Source: Terebella lapidaria
Taxonomy: Eukaryota > Annelida > Polychaeta > Terebellida > Terebellidae
Direction: 5' to 3'
DNA length: 64,000 bases
NCBI GenBank assembly: GCA_949152475.1
Contig: OX424559.1
Location: forward strand, 16,895,809 to 16,959,808
The first letter of the stretch is position 1; each line of letters starts with the position of its first letter. The notes beneath the pieces are model-generated. The model ran no database searches and was not told where the DNA came from. It saw only the letters and a list, made by a program, of their open reading frames with translations. Shown in pieces: positions 1 to 11,054 of the stretch. Position numbers and translations under genes: made by a program.

Positions 1-1210
1 GGTGTCTGGGTACATCCGAAAGACACCACCACATTCTGACTTGCGGAGTCGTAAACACAATGGGAAAGAAACTGTTCCACTGCAGAGGGATGTCAGTTGT
101 TCATCACCAAATGGAAATACTGGTTTCCAGAAAGTTATTCTGCTAAAGAAAAGAAAACATGTTCCCAGTGTCAGGCTTTCGAGTGGAATTGCATCACGCT
201 CAGATAGAGAACAAACGAATTGTCACGGAAGCATCAGAACCCAAGCCAAAGAGGCTGAGACGAACAGCCAGCTGTCCAGAACTCAGTCTGAGCGAGCCTC
301 TGGTCAATCATCGCCTATGACAGGGGTGAGACCTAGACCGTTGACAGTACAACCAAGCACAAGAGAGACAAAGCACAAACAACAAGACCGAACTCCGAGT
401 ATCATCGTCACATCTGACAAGTCAAGTCTCGGGAGCAACTCGCCTCAGGTGCTGAAGAAAAACACTGAAAGGACGGTACCATCAGCCGCACAATACAATA
501 CAGCTGATTCCCAGATACCAGAGAGCGAGACTGATATATCGTCCACATCATCAGCCCAGGATCTTTGCCCAGACACAATGCCGCAGCGAGGGAGAACTGG
601 CAGTTGGAAGGTTCCAAGGAATACCCCGATAGAAAACACAGCGATGTACTCGCTGCGACGTGCATCTTTCCACAACAGGACTTCGAAACAGAAGCTCCCT
701 GCAGAAGAAAGACGATCACTGCCAGTGTTCTCCACTTTCAAACCGGAGCTTGTGACTAGATCCACCGACCAGCCAGACTCTGTGTTGACGACTAACTCCA
801 AGGAAGGTGCCAGTTCCGTTGGTGAGACACCTGTTGGACTTGCCGTTACAGACTCACAAGACATCGTGGAGCCGGCTAGTCCCACGTACATGTGTATGTC
901 AGGCCTAGGTGCCGCTAGAGTCACCGACACCATACCTATGGTCCCTTTGGAGCGTGCGGCCCGGCCTGAGGAAGGCAGCGTTCGGTCAGTACCAGCTACT
1001 CCACAATCCCGGCGCTCAACGGAGCCTGATCTAACCACAGGAGCCAGAAGGGTGCAGAACTCGTCGGCCCCCAAGGACCAGCACGTGGACACGAGGAAGG
1101 CACAAAGTCTACCGGGAACTCCCCGTCTGTCTATCCGTGCCAAGCCACCAGAACAGGAACCAGAGTACGCTAACATGGAAGTGGACTCAATTCACAACTG
1201 GCGTGTCTGA
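1..1210 (+). CDS. Last coding exon of an unidentified disordered protein (5' truncated by window)
   Basis: An open frame runs in from the window edge and stops with TGA at 1208-1210, giving at least 402 residues. The sequence is rich in Ser, Thr, Arg, Pro and Gln, has few hydrophobic stretches and no recognisable folded domain, so it is probably intrinsically disordered. Two tyrosines near the C-terminus sit in YxxM contexts: SPTYMCMS and PEYANMEVD. YxxM is the known docking motif for the SH2 domains of PI3-kinase p85, and YAN also fits the Grb2 YxN pattern. The protein could therefore be the tail of an IRS-like, Gab-like or receptor scaffold, but this is inference from short motifs. No start codon or upstream exon is visible. 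The protein ends HNWRV and is followed by an AT-rich 3' UTR. Competing frames on the other strand are shadows. Confidence 0.75.
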   Translation, partial: VSGYIRKTPPHSDLRSRKHNGKETVPLQRDVSCSSPNGNTGFQKVILLKKRKHVPSVRLSSGIASRSDREQTNCHGSIRTQAKEAETNSQLSRTQSERASGQSSPMTGVRPRPLTVQPSTRETKHKQQDRTPSIIVTSDKSSLGSNSPQVLKKNTERTVPSAAQYNTADSQIPESETDISSTSSAQDLCPDTMPQRGRTGSWKVPRNTPIENTAMYSLRRASFHNRTSKQKLPAEERRSLPVFSTFKPELVTRSTDQPDSVLTTNSKEGASSVGETPVGLAVTDSQDIVEPASPTYMCMSGLGAARVTDTIPMVPLERAARPEEGSVRSVPATPQSRRSTEPDLTTGARRVQNSSAPKDQHVDTRKAQSLPGTPRLSIRAKPPEQEPEYANMEVDSIHNWRV

Positions 1211-2815
1211 CGTGACGTCGCCAATTACAAATTACAAATGATGCGTGTGACGTCACAACTCCGAGTATTAATATCATACTAGGGACAAAAAAAAATGTCC
1301 CGATTTCGTTGATAGTTCGGGATTTGTGTTACGTCAGATCAACTGCCGTTAATCAAATATGTCACACAATTGACATAGGGGCCTACTTACCGGTAGCTTA
1401 AATTTCTTGGTTAATTAAAGCTTTAATTTCTTGGGTGTAAAAAAAAGGTTAATTAGTATCAAGCTGATGAACTCGACTCAAACCAGTGTAAAATTCTGCT
1501 GCAAACGGAATAATCATCCACGACAATCCAATAATCCAAAACTGGACTTCGTGTGACTTTTGATAATATTAATATTTATCATTCAATCGTACATGTTATT
1601 GGGTTATAATAAAGTATTGCAGGAGCGTGATACTCGTACCAAGAAGTTATAAACGAAGCAATATATCGAAGGTAAACTGATAACTCCTATCATGTGACAC
1701 ATGTAAGCACAGAGCATGCTTCACGACATACAAGAGGACAGCGAATAATGCTTCGGAATTTGACTGTAATTAACTTTAACGAGATTCTGCACACGGAAGT
1801 TGCGTTTGTAACTGGGTTCGCAATTATGACATGTCCCTGAGCAGATATGAATGGACAATATGATGTATGTAAACTTTTGGTATACTCATTTGTTTACAGA
1901 TCATATGAGGTTACATTATCGGATAATATTAATTAAAACAAACTCTATCTTAACTGGATGGTTAATATGACATGTTATTGTTGCTCATCGCTATGTAAAT
2001 ACGATAACGCTCACGAATCATTTATCTGGATTTGTACAACCACGTTTTTTTTCATTACTGTTGAATATCAATCGATCATTTTTTCACGCATATTTATTCA
2101 GTCAGCAATGAAGCAGATATATTTATTATACAAGTAACATGCTTTGGAAGTTCTACGTGTATGAAGGCCATACGGTACACCAGTAATGTTTTACGTTTTT
2201 GCACGTGATTACTGCAAAATAGTGTAGGTCTGTATGTTTTATTTGCTCAAACTTAATTGTTTTGACCGTAGATTTCCTTGTCGAGTGGGCGATTGTCATA
2301 ATTACCATATTGAGACTGGCAAATAAATGCTCTGTGTAGAACCATTATTACATCCTGTTCAATAGGACTTCTAGTGTACTTCTATATATAAAATTACATT
2401 CATCAAACTATACAATTCATGTACCCATGATTAATTCCTGGCCGACATGTATTGATTCGAGGGTGAGAGAAATATTATATCCATTCAAATGATAAAGCAT
2501 ATCATACTTCAAGTTAATACCAGTATACATGTACAATAATATCAATAATATGTAAATACATACATTATAGGATTTACTGTTCATATGTATTATAAACATG
2601 CTCATGTTTGCGATTCCGTATCAGCTGACAAGTGCTCCTACATCCGTGACATTACGAATGTGCTGTTTCTTATTCAGCTCGACGACGTTTGATGTCAAAT
2701 TGTATGGGATAATGACATAGCTTACCAATAATTTAGACCAGCTATAATTCATATTATAATTGCGACATTTGGAGATGGGTAGATTCAAGTATACTCTGAT
2801 TTTTGTAACTCGCTT
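1211..2815. other. 3' UTR then AT-rich intergenic DNA
   Basis: The first 400 bases or so are the probable 3' UTR of the upstream exon. After that the sequence is AT-rich and lacks open frames with coding character. Many tacatgta-type words occur. I see no gene, tRNA or clear repeat here. Confidence 0.5.
1608..1613 (+). promoter_or_regulatory. AATAAA polyadenylation signal of the 1-1210 exon
   Basis: A canonical AATAAA hexamer lies about 400 bases after the TGA at 1210, in AT-rich DNA. It is the first perfect hexamer downstream on this strand that I noticed, so it probably ends this transcript. The cleavage site itself is not resolved. Confidence 0.5.
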
Positions 2816-2819
2816 ACAT

Positions 2820-3340
2820 TGTTTTTCGCTGATATTTTTGCGATGATAAATGGCATCGTTCTATGACTTGGCATACTTCAGAGTCAAAGAGTCTCAGAGT
2901 CAAACGGCAATTTTCTACCGAATTTCAGACTTCTATCGCGAAAATTGAAAAGTTGGCAATCAACCTCAATGTTAAATTCAGGCCATCATTGAATTTCTGG
3001 GTCCTCATCTGATTTTGTGCATTTGGTTGCTTTTGTAGCAATGCAATCTTCCGAAATCGACATGTCTATGTAGAATACACCCCCAATGTGTATTCTAGTC
3101 CGAAATTACAATAATACTTCGAATCCTGGTGGATGTAAACAGGACCAAATCCTTGATAATGCTCAGATTCTCGAGACCCCGTGTTGGGCTGAAATTTAAC
3201 ATTGGGGTAGGTAGCCAACTTTTTCAATTTTTGCGATAGAAGTCTGAAATTCGTTGGATAATTTCCGTTTGCCTTCCAGGTGAAGAATGCCAATTCATAG
3301 AACGATAACATTTAGCATCGCGAAAATATCGCCAAAAACC
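2820..3340. repeat. Foldback (long inverted repeat) element, copy 1
   Basis: Two arms of roughly 160 bases, about 2820-2990 and 3155-3340, are imperfect reverse complements. Both arms carry the module TTTCAGACTTCTATCG, followed by an AAAATTGAAAA-type stretch and then AATGTTAAATT. The spacer is about 170 bases. The same module recurs as arms at 7455-7640 and 8820-8995, so this is a dispersed family. No transposase frame is present. It could be a MITE-like or foldback transposon; target duplications are not clear. Confidence 0.6.
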
Positions 3341-4590
3341 GGTGTAAACAAGTTAGAAAAATCAGATTGTAAGTCAGAACAGAAGCTAAAACACACATTC
3401 ATAGCTGGTCTTTTGGAAAAATGCTTCTCTGCGCTGCTACAACAGATTTTTTAAATTTATTTTTACTGCGAAACTAGGCTATTCAATATTGATATTTTGT
3501 CTTGAACCAACTGTTTGAAATCATTCTTAAACACTCTCTGAGATTCCCAAGGGGGAAATACTCATCGACTGGGGAAAAAACCTGGTTACAAAGAGGAAAT
3601 ACTTTGAACGTGTGTTCTACAGAGCTCGACGTAAATAATTCAGTTAATAACAAATATTTTCGTCGGTGCAATTTTTTCGTCACTATCGCCGATTTATGTA
3701 AACATTAGCGTCTCGGCTGGATTTGAGAATAAATTTAACTACGGTGTGCATTCAGTCAACCGTGTATCACTTTGGGGCAAGTAGAAAACGGTGCTGAATT
3801 TTATGAACTTGCTATTTTTGATGGGCTTACTCGATCAGGGACTCGATTTTTTATGGGCGTACTCGATCAGTGTTCATACGAACTATACGGTACCAATTGC
3901 TTTCACATCGGTAGGCCTATTCGTCCGGCATACCGGGCATGGACATCGTAGGCCTATATAATATGCGCACGGAATTAAATTGAAAACAGAAATGATCGCG
4001 CTATTGACTTCTGTCATCCGGGAAGATCTGGTGATTTGCACCAGGTATGATTCTTGTGATGTCTTCTATGTGCCACCATAATAATAGCTAATAATTCAGG
4101 GCCTACCCAGTAACCCAGTTAGATCTACACCGTACAGTACACCATGCATGTACGAAAATTTACCAGCACGGGTTGTTAAATATGTGTATTCCGTGTTTTT
4201 CACAGTGCCCATCGGTTGCTATGATATCACGCGTGCGTCTCCAACGTTACGCTTGTTGCATACGTCAGAACGCGCGAGCTTCAAACAGCAGCCAAAAGTG
4301 CAGTCGACATCAAGCGCTCTGTGAAATCACACTTTTTCAGCAGTTCAGGCACGGACGGGAAAGGTCGATTAACTTCACATATCCGTCAGGTTTGTATATT
4401 CTAGAATCTATGTTCATCTGGATTTGGATGAATCTTGATCTAGACTGGAGTTGGAGGGTAATAATGGACCCTTTAAGTTTGGAGACCCTAGCTTCTAGAA
4501 TCAGCCATTTTACTTTTAGCCAAACGGTTTGTTAATTCAAATCATAGATCTACCACTAGATCTAGATCTATGCACTTTCTTCAACTATTT
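3341..4590. other. Intergenic, no gene recognised
   Basis: Open frames here are short (66 to 120 codons) and overlap on opposite strands without conserved motifs or convincing splice borders. The frame at 4173-4535 has no domain signature. Nothing further can be supported. Confidence 0.4.
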
Positions 4591-5711
4591 AAGGCATTTC
4601 GGCAGAAATGCCTTTATGGTTTTGTCAGAATTCGTCTTTTTCTTTTTTCTTTTCCGCCGTTTTCGTTTCCGCGCGATAACTCGAGAACGCCTCGACGGAT
4701 CGACTTGAAATTTTCGCCACTGTTCAGACATATCATGTAGATGTGCTGTATAGTTTCGAAGCTGGATCCGAGGTCCGTGAGGATGAAATTGAGGTCATTT
4801 TTTGGACTTCGTTTCCGCGCGATAACTCAAAGTCAAAAACTATTCAGGTAGGGGACTAAATATCGAACAGCACCAAATGTCGAACACAATTTTTCATTTT
4901 AGCAGTACTCAAAAAGCATGAAATTAAATGAAAATTTCATGAGTAAGATTTGCTTATATCTAACATTTGTATGCTCATGTGCCGTAAGTTTTGATTTACG
5001 TTCATTCTTTTCTGAGCACTGACAACATTAAAAACTGTGTTCGACATTTGGTGCTGTTCGACATTTGATCCCCTACCTGTTCGGACATTGGCTGCAAAAC
5101 TTTGCATGGAGGTTCATAGAGTCTATATCAACAGGGAAGAACCCTGTCGATTTTGGGATCAATCCGTCAAACGACCTTTGACCTAGAGGTCGGAAGATTT
5201 TTTGCCCAGTCATCCTTGAAATTTCCTGCATATACCTATCTCGGAAACGGTGCGTCGTAGAACGAAACGGACGTTATTCTCGGACTCGAGAAGGAACATG
5301 TCTAAGGGGTATTAGGGATGACCTTTGATCTTGACCTTGAATTTTTCTGCCGAGTCGGCATTTTTCGTTTTCGTCGATATCTCGGAAACGGTGCGTCGTA
5401 GAGCGAAATGGACGTTATTTTCGGACTCGTCGCCCTAGACAAACATGTCTATGGGGTATTATGGATGAATTTTGACCTTGACCTGAAATTTTTTTGCCGA
5501 GTCGGCATTTTTCGTTTTCGGCGATATCTCGGAAACGATGCGTCGTACAGTGAAACGGACGTTATTTTCGGATTGGTGCCGCTAGACAAACATGTCTAAG
5601 TCAACATTTTTCATTTTCGTCGATAACCCATGGTAAACATGTTATAAACATTATTAATTAGTCTTAACACCGAAATGCCTCCAAGGCATCTTTAGGCCTT
5701 GACGTCTAGTT
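4591..5711 (+). mobile_element. Hairpin-ended element with about 147-bp tandem core (family A, copy 1)
   Basis: One end is a perfect hairpin at 4591-4614 (AAGGCATTTC, 4-base loop, GAAATGCCTT). The other end holds a short hairpin, ATGCCT-CCA-AGGCAT, just before GGCCTTGACGTCTAG at 5694-5708. Between them lie degenerate tandem units of about 147 bases containing ATATCTCGGAAACG, GACGTTATTTTCGGA and GCCGAGTCGGCA (unit marks near 5376 and 5523). A reverse-orientation copy sits at 34041-35530 and defines the borders. There is no coding frame. Terminal hairpins plus a tandem core resemble non-autonomous Helitron-like elements such as the bivalve pearl family; that assignment is inference. Confidence 0.65.
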
Positions 5712-7454
5712 TCTTTTAGAAGTATGTGTCTATCCAGTGTAGATCTATTGTCTATATAGCTTTCACTCAAATTTGGAAAACCGGCGCTTGACAAAACATG
5801 ACAAATGACAAATAGATCTAGAAATCTAGATCTATAATTTTCAATGATATGTTCATTCTAATAAACTTAGTTTTGGTTGCAAAAACATCTTATGATACTG
5901 TATATTCAAAATAAAGTGACTCATTCTAATTAGAATCCACAAATAGTTACAAAATGGGGTAGTACCCTCCGTCCTCAATTTGTGGAGGGCAATTTGGACC
6001 CCCCCCCCCCCCCCCCCAGAAGCCTGTCACCTTGAAAGGTCATCTGCAAAAATGACTGCATGTTATACTTCCTATAACATTTCTTTGTCACATATCAATG
6101 ATACTTAATGCATATATCACAAATACAACACAAAAAACTAAAGTTTTACCATATATGGATTACAGTGTGTTTCTTACACATAACTGTTAAGAACGACGTT
6201 TTGGCGTTTTACACGCTACGATAGATTGTTGTTGATCTTGTCAGATCAACCCAAAATGTACAACCACAACTGATCAATTGTTGTACACAAAGACACCAAA
6301 AATATGTATGTCTCAAAGGTATAAGGGGTTTGTCACAACTGCTTTCCTTTTAAGAAATACATATAATATCAACAGCGGGTCCATATTCCATATATCCTGA
6401 GGTCCATATTACCCTCCGTTGCTCTAGCATGCCGAAGAAAGTGCCTTTCATTTAGTCTCATTATGAATAGTTTTCAATGAATTCGAACGAATTTTACAAA
6501 TAGACTACAATCAATGGGTTTCGAGATATTGAATCAAATAGGCACTTCTTCCAAAGATTTTGATCACGATTTTAGTATGGGTGACGGGTCACGTGATGAG
6601 TGACGTCAGTTGAGGCAGAACTGTACATGTAGCCAGCAAGGTAAAGTGCATATCGCATATATGCATGTTTAACAATTCAAATGACCGGGTGAGATAGCGG
6701 CATTATGGCACTTCTTGTCTTGATATTAAGAATCAGTACTATTCATTCACTCGGAACGAAGGTTTGTTGAACTGCAAAATGTCCAGTATTAGCTGGTTTT
6801 AACGTGTTTTCTTTTGAATCTCATGCATTCTGGGGTGGTTTTCCATCTTTGAGCTGGCCGCTCAAATTACGTGTTTTAAGTTTTTGGCGAGCCATCAAAG
6901 CACATTTTGCCTCAACTGACGTCACGATTACGGAAACTGCCGAAGCTACATTTTCATCCGTATATAAGAATGCGATTGTAATACTGGCTCAATATGATCG
7001 ATTACACGTCGCTGTTATCAATTTCCAATTACCGCGAACATCAGTTTTATCACCAAATGTCCACAATAGCTTTATCTGGACGGAAATAAATCATATAACG
7101 GTACCTTGCTACTATGATAATCTATTGATATATTGAGATGCTATTGCAGTGAAATCATTCCAATCGACTCAATCGCAGTGTTTTTAATTTGGGCTCGCGT
7201 CTGCAAGCTTTGTCCACTCGGCAGTGCATGGCTGACAGAAACGTCATACATGACGTAAATTTCTGTGACGTCATTGTTTTGATAGGAGCCTCGACAGGCG
7301 GCTCATTTGACTGGAACCAAAGATGCTGGAATTGCTCCGTTGCCCGAGGCATCATCAAAACAATGACGTCATCGTTTGCTACTCATTCATTCTCCCCAGT
7401 TGGAGGGTGTGGCCCGCTAGTTTAGTTTCTTATGATTTTACATTTGATAGTAAA
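5712..7454. other. Intergenic; poly-C tract, no gene recognised
   Basis: A run of about 18 cytosines lies near 6000-6017. Open frames such as 6804-7136 (110 codons) lack motifs or splice context. AT-rich sequence otherwise. Confidence 0.4.
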
Positions 7455-8995
7455 GTCAAGTTCAACACAAAACCTCATATGATTTTTGGCCATAACTTCG
7501 TTTAGGCTGGTCATATCGATTTGAAATTTTTTTTGTTTCCATTTGGCATAAAACCGTATTTTTTCACCAAATTTCAGACTTCTATCTTGAAAATTGAAAA
7601 CAGTTGGCAATCCACTCCATTCCAATGTTAAATTTCACATCAAACATGAAATTTGCGAGTCTGAACCGAATTTGGCATATTGTTCGATGTTTGCAATGCA
7701 CGGTACTTTGTAAACATAGCACCAAGGGTGCTGTAGCTTACCGGCAATCATGTGAATTGCGTAGAATACTGAATACATATAAATTGTTACACTGATGTTA
7801 AAATCAATATGTTAAAACATCTTCGTAAATGTAGATAGAAACACATTTTCTGTATCATGTGTATGGACTATAATACGAAATCAAGTTACATCTTGAAAGA
7901 TTTTTTTCGTTAATGACAAATTTTCACAGACAGTCGATTCAAAGGCAACAAAACTTATACACATCACAAACGTACATAAGGAGAATCTTATACATGATTT
8001 TGAGGAAAACTGTCTGAATATATTTCGAGAAAATGACCACCAAAGGCAACATTCATCGTTTTTTCGACAAAAAGGTCGTTTTGACCTTTCAAGGTCATTG
8101 AAGGTCAAATTCAAGGTCACCACTCAAACCGCAATATATGGTTTTCCATTTGAATGTGCCAATACTTAGGCTCTATCTTGAAGTGTTCTATGAGATTACT
8201 CTGCATATCTCCCAGTCCAAAAAAATTTTCAATGGTCAAAAAAAAATTTTTTTTTTTTAGCTGTAAATGGCTCAAAACGAATAGTGACTTGATTTGGGAC
8301 AAAAAAATTGTTTTTCGCCGACTCGTCAAAAAATCAAAATGGCCGCCACACGCAGACCGCCGATTCAAGGGCAACGAAACTTATACATGTCATAGAGGTA
8401 CATGAGAGGAATGTTTTGAAACAAAAATCTCAAAACTGATCAGACAGTTTTTGAGAAAATGGCCACCAAAGTCCGAAATTGGCAATTTTTCGTCAAAAAT
8501 GGCCGCCAAATCGGCAAAAACGATTCAATCAAAAAAATTAAAAAACGTTTTTAGATACTGGCCTAAGGTATGTTCTGACAAATTTATGGGGAAATTCATC
8601 ATGCCAAAAAAAGTTACAGACCCGGACGGACGACGGACGAAAAACCACGATAATAGCTTATCGGCCCAAAGGGCCGGTAAGCTAAAAACGATATTTTATT
8701 AGAATACACTTCTATAATTCTTCCTGGTCATAAACTTCCCTCATATTACATTTCTTAGCGGAATAAAGTTCACGAAAATCCTAAATTTACTCGAATTCCT
8801 GTGACCTGATTCATGCATAACATTTAACATTGGGGTAGATTGCCAACTTTTTCAGTTTTCAAAATAGAAGTCTGAAATTTGGTGAAAAAATATGGTTTTG
8901 TGCCAAATAGATACATATAAAATTTCAAATTGATCCGACCATCCTAAATGAAGTTATGGTCAAAAATCATATGAGGTTTTTGTGTTGAACTTGAG
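7455..8995. repeat. Foldback element copy 2, arms around 7455-7640 and 8820-8995
   Basis: The two arms are reverse complements over about 170-180 bases. They share CCTCATATGATTTTTG, a CCATAACTTC stretch, a TTTTTTCACCAAATTTCAGA stretch and AATGTTAAAT. They are homologous to the arms at 2820-3340. The interior is almost wholly taken up by a different, hairpin-ended element (7718-8689), which suggests that element was inserted between the arms, or that the composite moves together. Confidence 0.6.
7718..8689 (+). mobile_element. Hairpin-ended element (family B, copy 2)
   Basis: The left end is the hairpin AGCACC-AAG-GGTGCT (7718-7732) followed by TAGCTTACCGG. The right end is a long hairpin at 8654-8684 in which TAGCTTATCGGCCC pairs with GGGCCGGTAAGCTA, followed by a short A run. 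Inside are one diverged unit with AAGGTCATTGAAGGTCAAAT, two blocks with AAAATGGCCGCCA-type sequence, and a CGGACGGACGACGGACGA stretch just before the right hairpin. Copies with the same order lie at 11011-12510, 13721-15255 and 42237-43308. It is non-coding. I infer a non-autonomous, Helitron-like element. Confidence 0.65.
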
Positions 8996-9495
8996 TATAG
9001 TTTGAAAAATATGATCTTTTCGATTTTGAAGTCATCTGAATGAATACTAGTACTCCATGTGCATGAAACTCATATGTTACCAAATTGCGTTTGAATTTGA
9101 TTGGAAGTCCTCCTTTAAGAAAAGAAAAAAAAACCGTTTATTTGCAGAACTTCATCATGGCTGGTGACAAACTCAAATAAATTTCCCCTTCTCAATGTGG
9201 AGTTCATTGTATTGACGTAGTTCAGGCATTGTGTTGTCGCAAATACACGTAATACTAAGTAGTACATGTACTAGTATGCCATATAATTTATAGTTCCTTG
9301 TGAAATTCTAAATATATGCAGAACAGTACAAATTAACATGCCCGGTAAATAGGTTGACCGTAAATGTTGTGCCTGATTAGGAAAAAGGGAATATGTGCTG
9401 CACATGTTTAAATATCAAAGTTAATGAATACCGTAAATGTGGCATTCACTACACTTTACTGGGTTCCTAAATCACTGTCTATTTATTTTTTGCAG
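8996..9495 (+). other. Flank and probable intron 5' of the poly-Asp gene
   Basis: AT-rich sequence with no gene of its own. It ends in a polypyrimidine tract and AG at 9494-9495 (TTTATTTTTTGCAG), which I read as the splice acceptor of the next exon. Any upstream non-coding exon was not identified. Confidence 0.45.
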
Positions 9496-9499
9496 AATC

Positions 9500-9793
9500 A
9501 TGTTCGTCAAACTCTCGCCGGTTCTCGTCCTACTGGTCACGTGTTTAGTGGCAAGCATCGCGCAAGCGCAGTTGGAAGATGGCAATATTATGGCAGATGA
9601 AGCTGTCATGGCAGCCGACAGCAACATAGTTGACAATCCCGCAGGAGCAATTGACAGCGTCGACGACGACGCTGGTGATGCGGACGATGAGGATGACGAT
9701 GATGATGACGATGATGACGATGATGATGATGACGACGACGACGATGATGATGATGACGAGGACGACGACGACGACAATGATCTCTTATTTTAA
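9500..9793 (+). CDS. Small secreted poly-aspartate acidic protein
   Basis: The ATG at 9500 is four bases after a good splice acceptor (AG at 9494-9495), so an earlier in-frame Met at 9437 lies in the intron and was rejected. The product is 97 residues. Residues 1-23 look like a signal peptide (MFVKLSPVLVLLVTCLVASI, then AQA as a likely cleavage motif). The mature part is short and acidic, and residues from about 54 onward are almost pure Asp with a few Glu, ending NDLLF. There are no cysteines in the acidic part. Such chains bind calcium. Secreted Asp-rich proteins are known in mollusc shell matrix (for example Aspein-type), and Asp/Glu-rich luminal proteins also exist elsewhere, so a role in calcium binding or mineralisation is inferred, not shown. 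The repeat is encoded by mixed GAT/GAC codons, which argues for protein-level selection rather than a simple trinucleotide expansion. The poly-Ser frame on the opposite strand is a shadow. Confidence 0.75.
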   Translation: MFVKLSPVLVLLVTCLVASIAQAQLEDGNIMADEAVMAADSNIVDNPAGAIDSVDDDAGDADDEDDDDDDDDDDDDDDDDDDDDDDEDDDDDNDLLF

Positions 9794-9803
9794 AACAACC
9801 AAG

Positions 9804-10002
9804 GCAAGTACCAGCTTGAGTTTGTGGTATACACTATTACGTCAAGCTTATATTTCGATAATTCATGCTTTTTGCGGATCGGGTTCAATTTTACCAATAA
9901 TTAAATCAATTTATTCTGTCACAAAATACCACGCTCCTATCTTCATAAAATCCTATTCATTTTGATCAATTCTGTCACTTATTATTTTTTCGTCTATTCC
10001 AG
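9804..10002 (+). other. Probable GC-AG intron in the 3' UTR of the poly-Asp gene
   Basis: Ten bases after the stop codon is AAG|GCAAGTA, the typical strong context of a GC-type donor. At 9981-10002 a polypyrimidine tract ends in TCTATTCCAG. Removing 9804-10002 would join the stop-codon exon to a short 3' UTR exon that contains ATTAAA at 10040. Confidence 0.45.
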
Positions 10003-10039
10003 AGCTATGTGTATGTGACGTCATCCGTTTTCTCATCTC

Positions 10040-10045
10040 ATTAAA
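10040..10045 (+). promoter_or_regulatory. ATTAAA polyadenylation signal, poly-Asp gene
   Basis: This is the common variant hexamer, about 37 bases into the proposed last exon. A canonical AATAAA at 10598-10603 is an alternative if the transcript is longer. Confidence 0.4.
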
Positions 10046-11010
10046 CTTTGGTTCGGCACCTGACAGAGAGAATCCAGTCCTTCTCCATTGCACCTGTACA
10101 ACGAATATCTATATGTACAACTTCTGCATAGTGGATGTCCATATGACATCTGTACAGTTCATGGTATATGTTCGAAAAATGCTTGTACAAGATGCAAACC
10201 AACTATAGTAAAAGGGGAATTATTCTCACGGAATACAACTCGTTCAGATAACTTTTTGGAAATTTGGTTCTGTGTGATGACGTATCTTTAATGTCTACAA
10301 AATATGGAATACAACACTAGTACTAGTATTTCACGACAAGTTCTAATGAAATGTGAGAGTAAATATATCTGAGGAAAATGAATTTGCACCATTGTTAAAT
10401 TGTTTGACTGATTCCAAATTTGCAACGCTTTCTCGAGAGCGAAATATTATTATCTTGTACTGCAGTCAGGTGTACGGCCGATAGACCACAAACGTAAAAT
10501 CATGATCTATATTTAAGGGCATGTATAAATTCATACTGTGCTGGTCGGCATGTTAGTTGTGTGTGTTTCATTATTACTAGGATAAGTTCACCAAGTCAAT
10601 AAACCTTATGTGTATGCTTACATGCGTTCATTGTTTTACACTGTACTAGTATTGACGCTATCTCTCGTATCCAGTTCGTGATATGATCACCCACGACAGT
10701 GAATAGAAACGATAATTCTCAAAAAGTAGGTACTACTAGTAGTTCAGATAACCAGACGGCTCTGGTTCAGACTACACGTCGGTCCAGTAATTCAATTTGA
10801 ATACGCACTAGTGTCGAGAACATGGCCGTATAAGTCCAAAAATCATCGTTTTCAATAAAAAAAAAAAATGGTTGTTTTGATCTTTCAAGGTCATTGAAGA
10901 TCAGATTCGAGGTCACCACTGAATTCGCAATACATGATTTCACATCTTTTTCGTCTGGCTGGAAATGACTAAAAACTCAGAGAAATACTAGTGTAGTAGT
11001 GATTGAAGAC
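10046..11010. other. Intergenic, no gene recognised
   Basis: AT-rich sequence with repeated ACTAGTA-type words. From about 10860 it carries a block related to family B interiors (CAAGGTCATTGAAGATCAGA), so the last 150 bases are repeat-derived. The 67-codon frame at 10088 is unsupported. Confidence 0.4.
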
Positions 11011-11054
11011 AAAAATAGCCCAAAGGCTATAGAAGGTTACCGGACAATATACTA

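Noticed and set aside
8117-8702. Short proteins rich in Lys and Phe on both strands
   Set aside because: They are readings through the non-coding family B element.
9437-9499. Earlier in-frame Met for the poly-Asp protein
   Set aside because: It lies upstream of a strong polypyrimidine tract and AG, so it is intronic; the ATG at 9500 begins a good signal peptide.
9472-9777. Poly-serine protein on the minus strand
   Set aside because: Exact antisense shadow of the poly-Asp coding exon, which has a signal peptide and splice acceptor on the plus strand.
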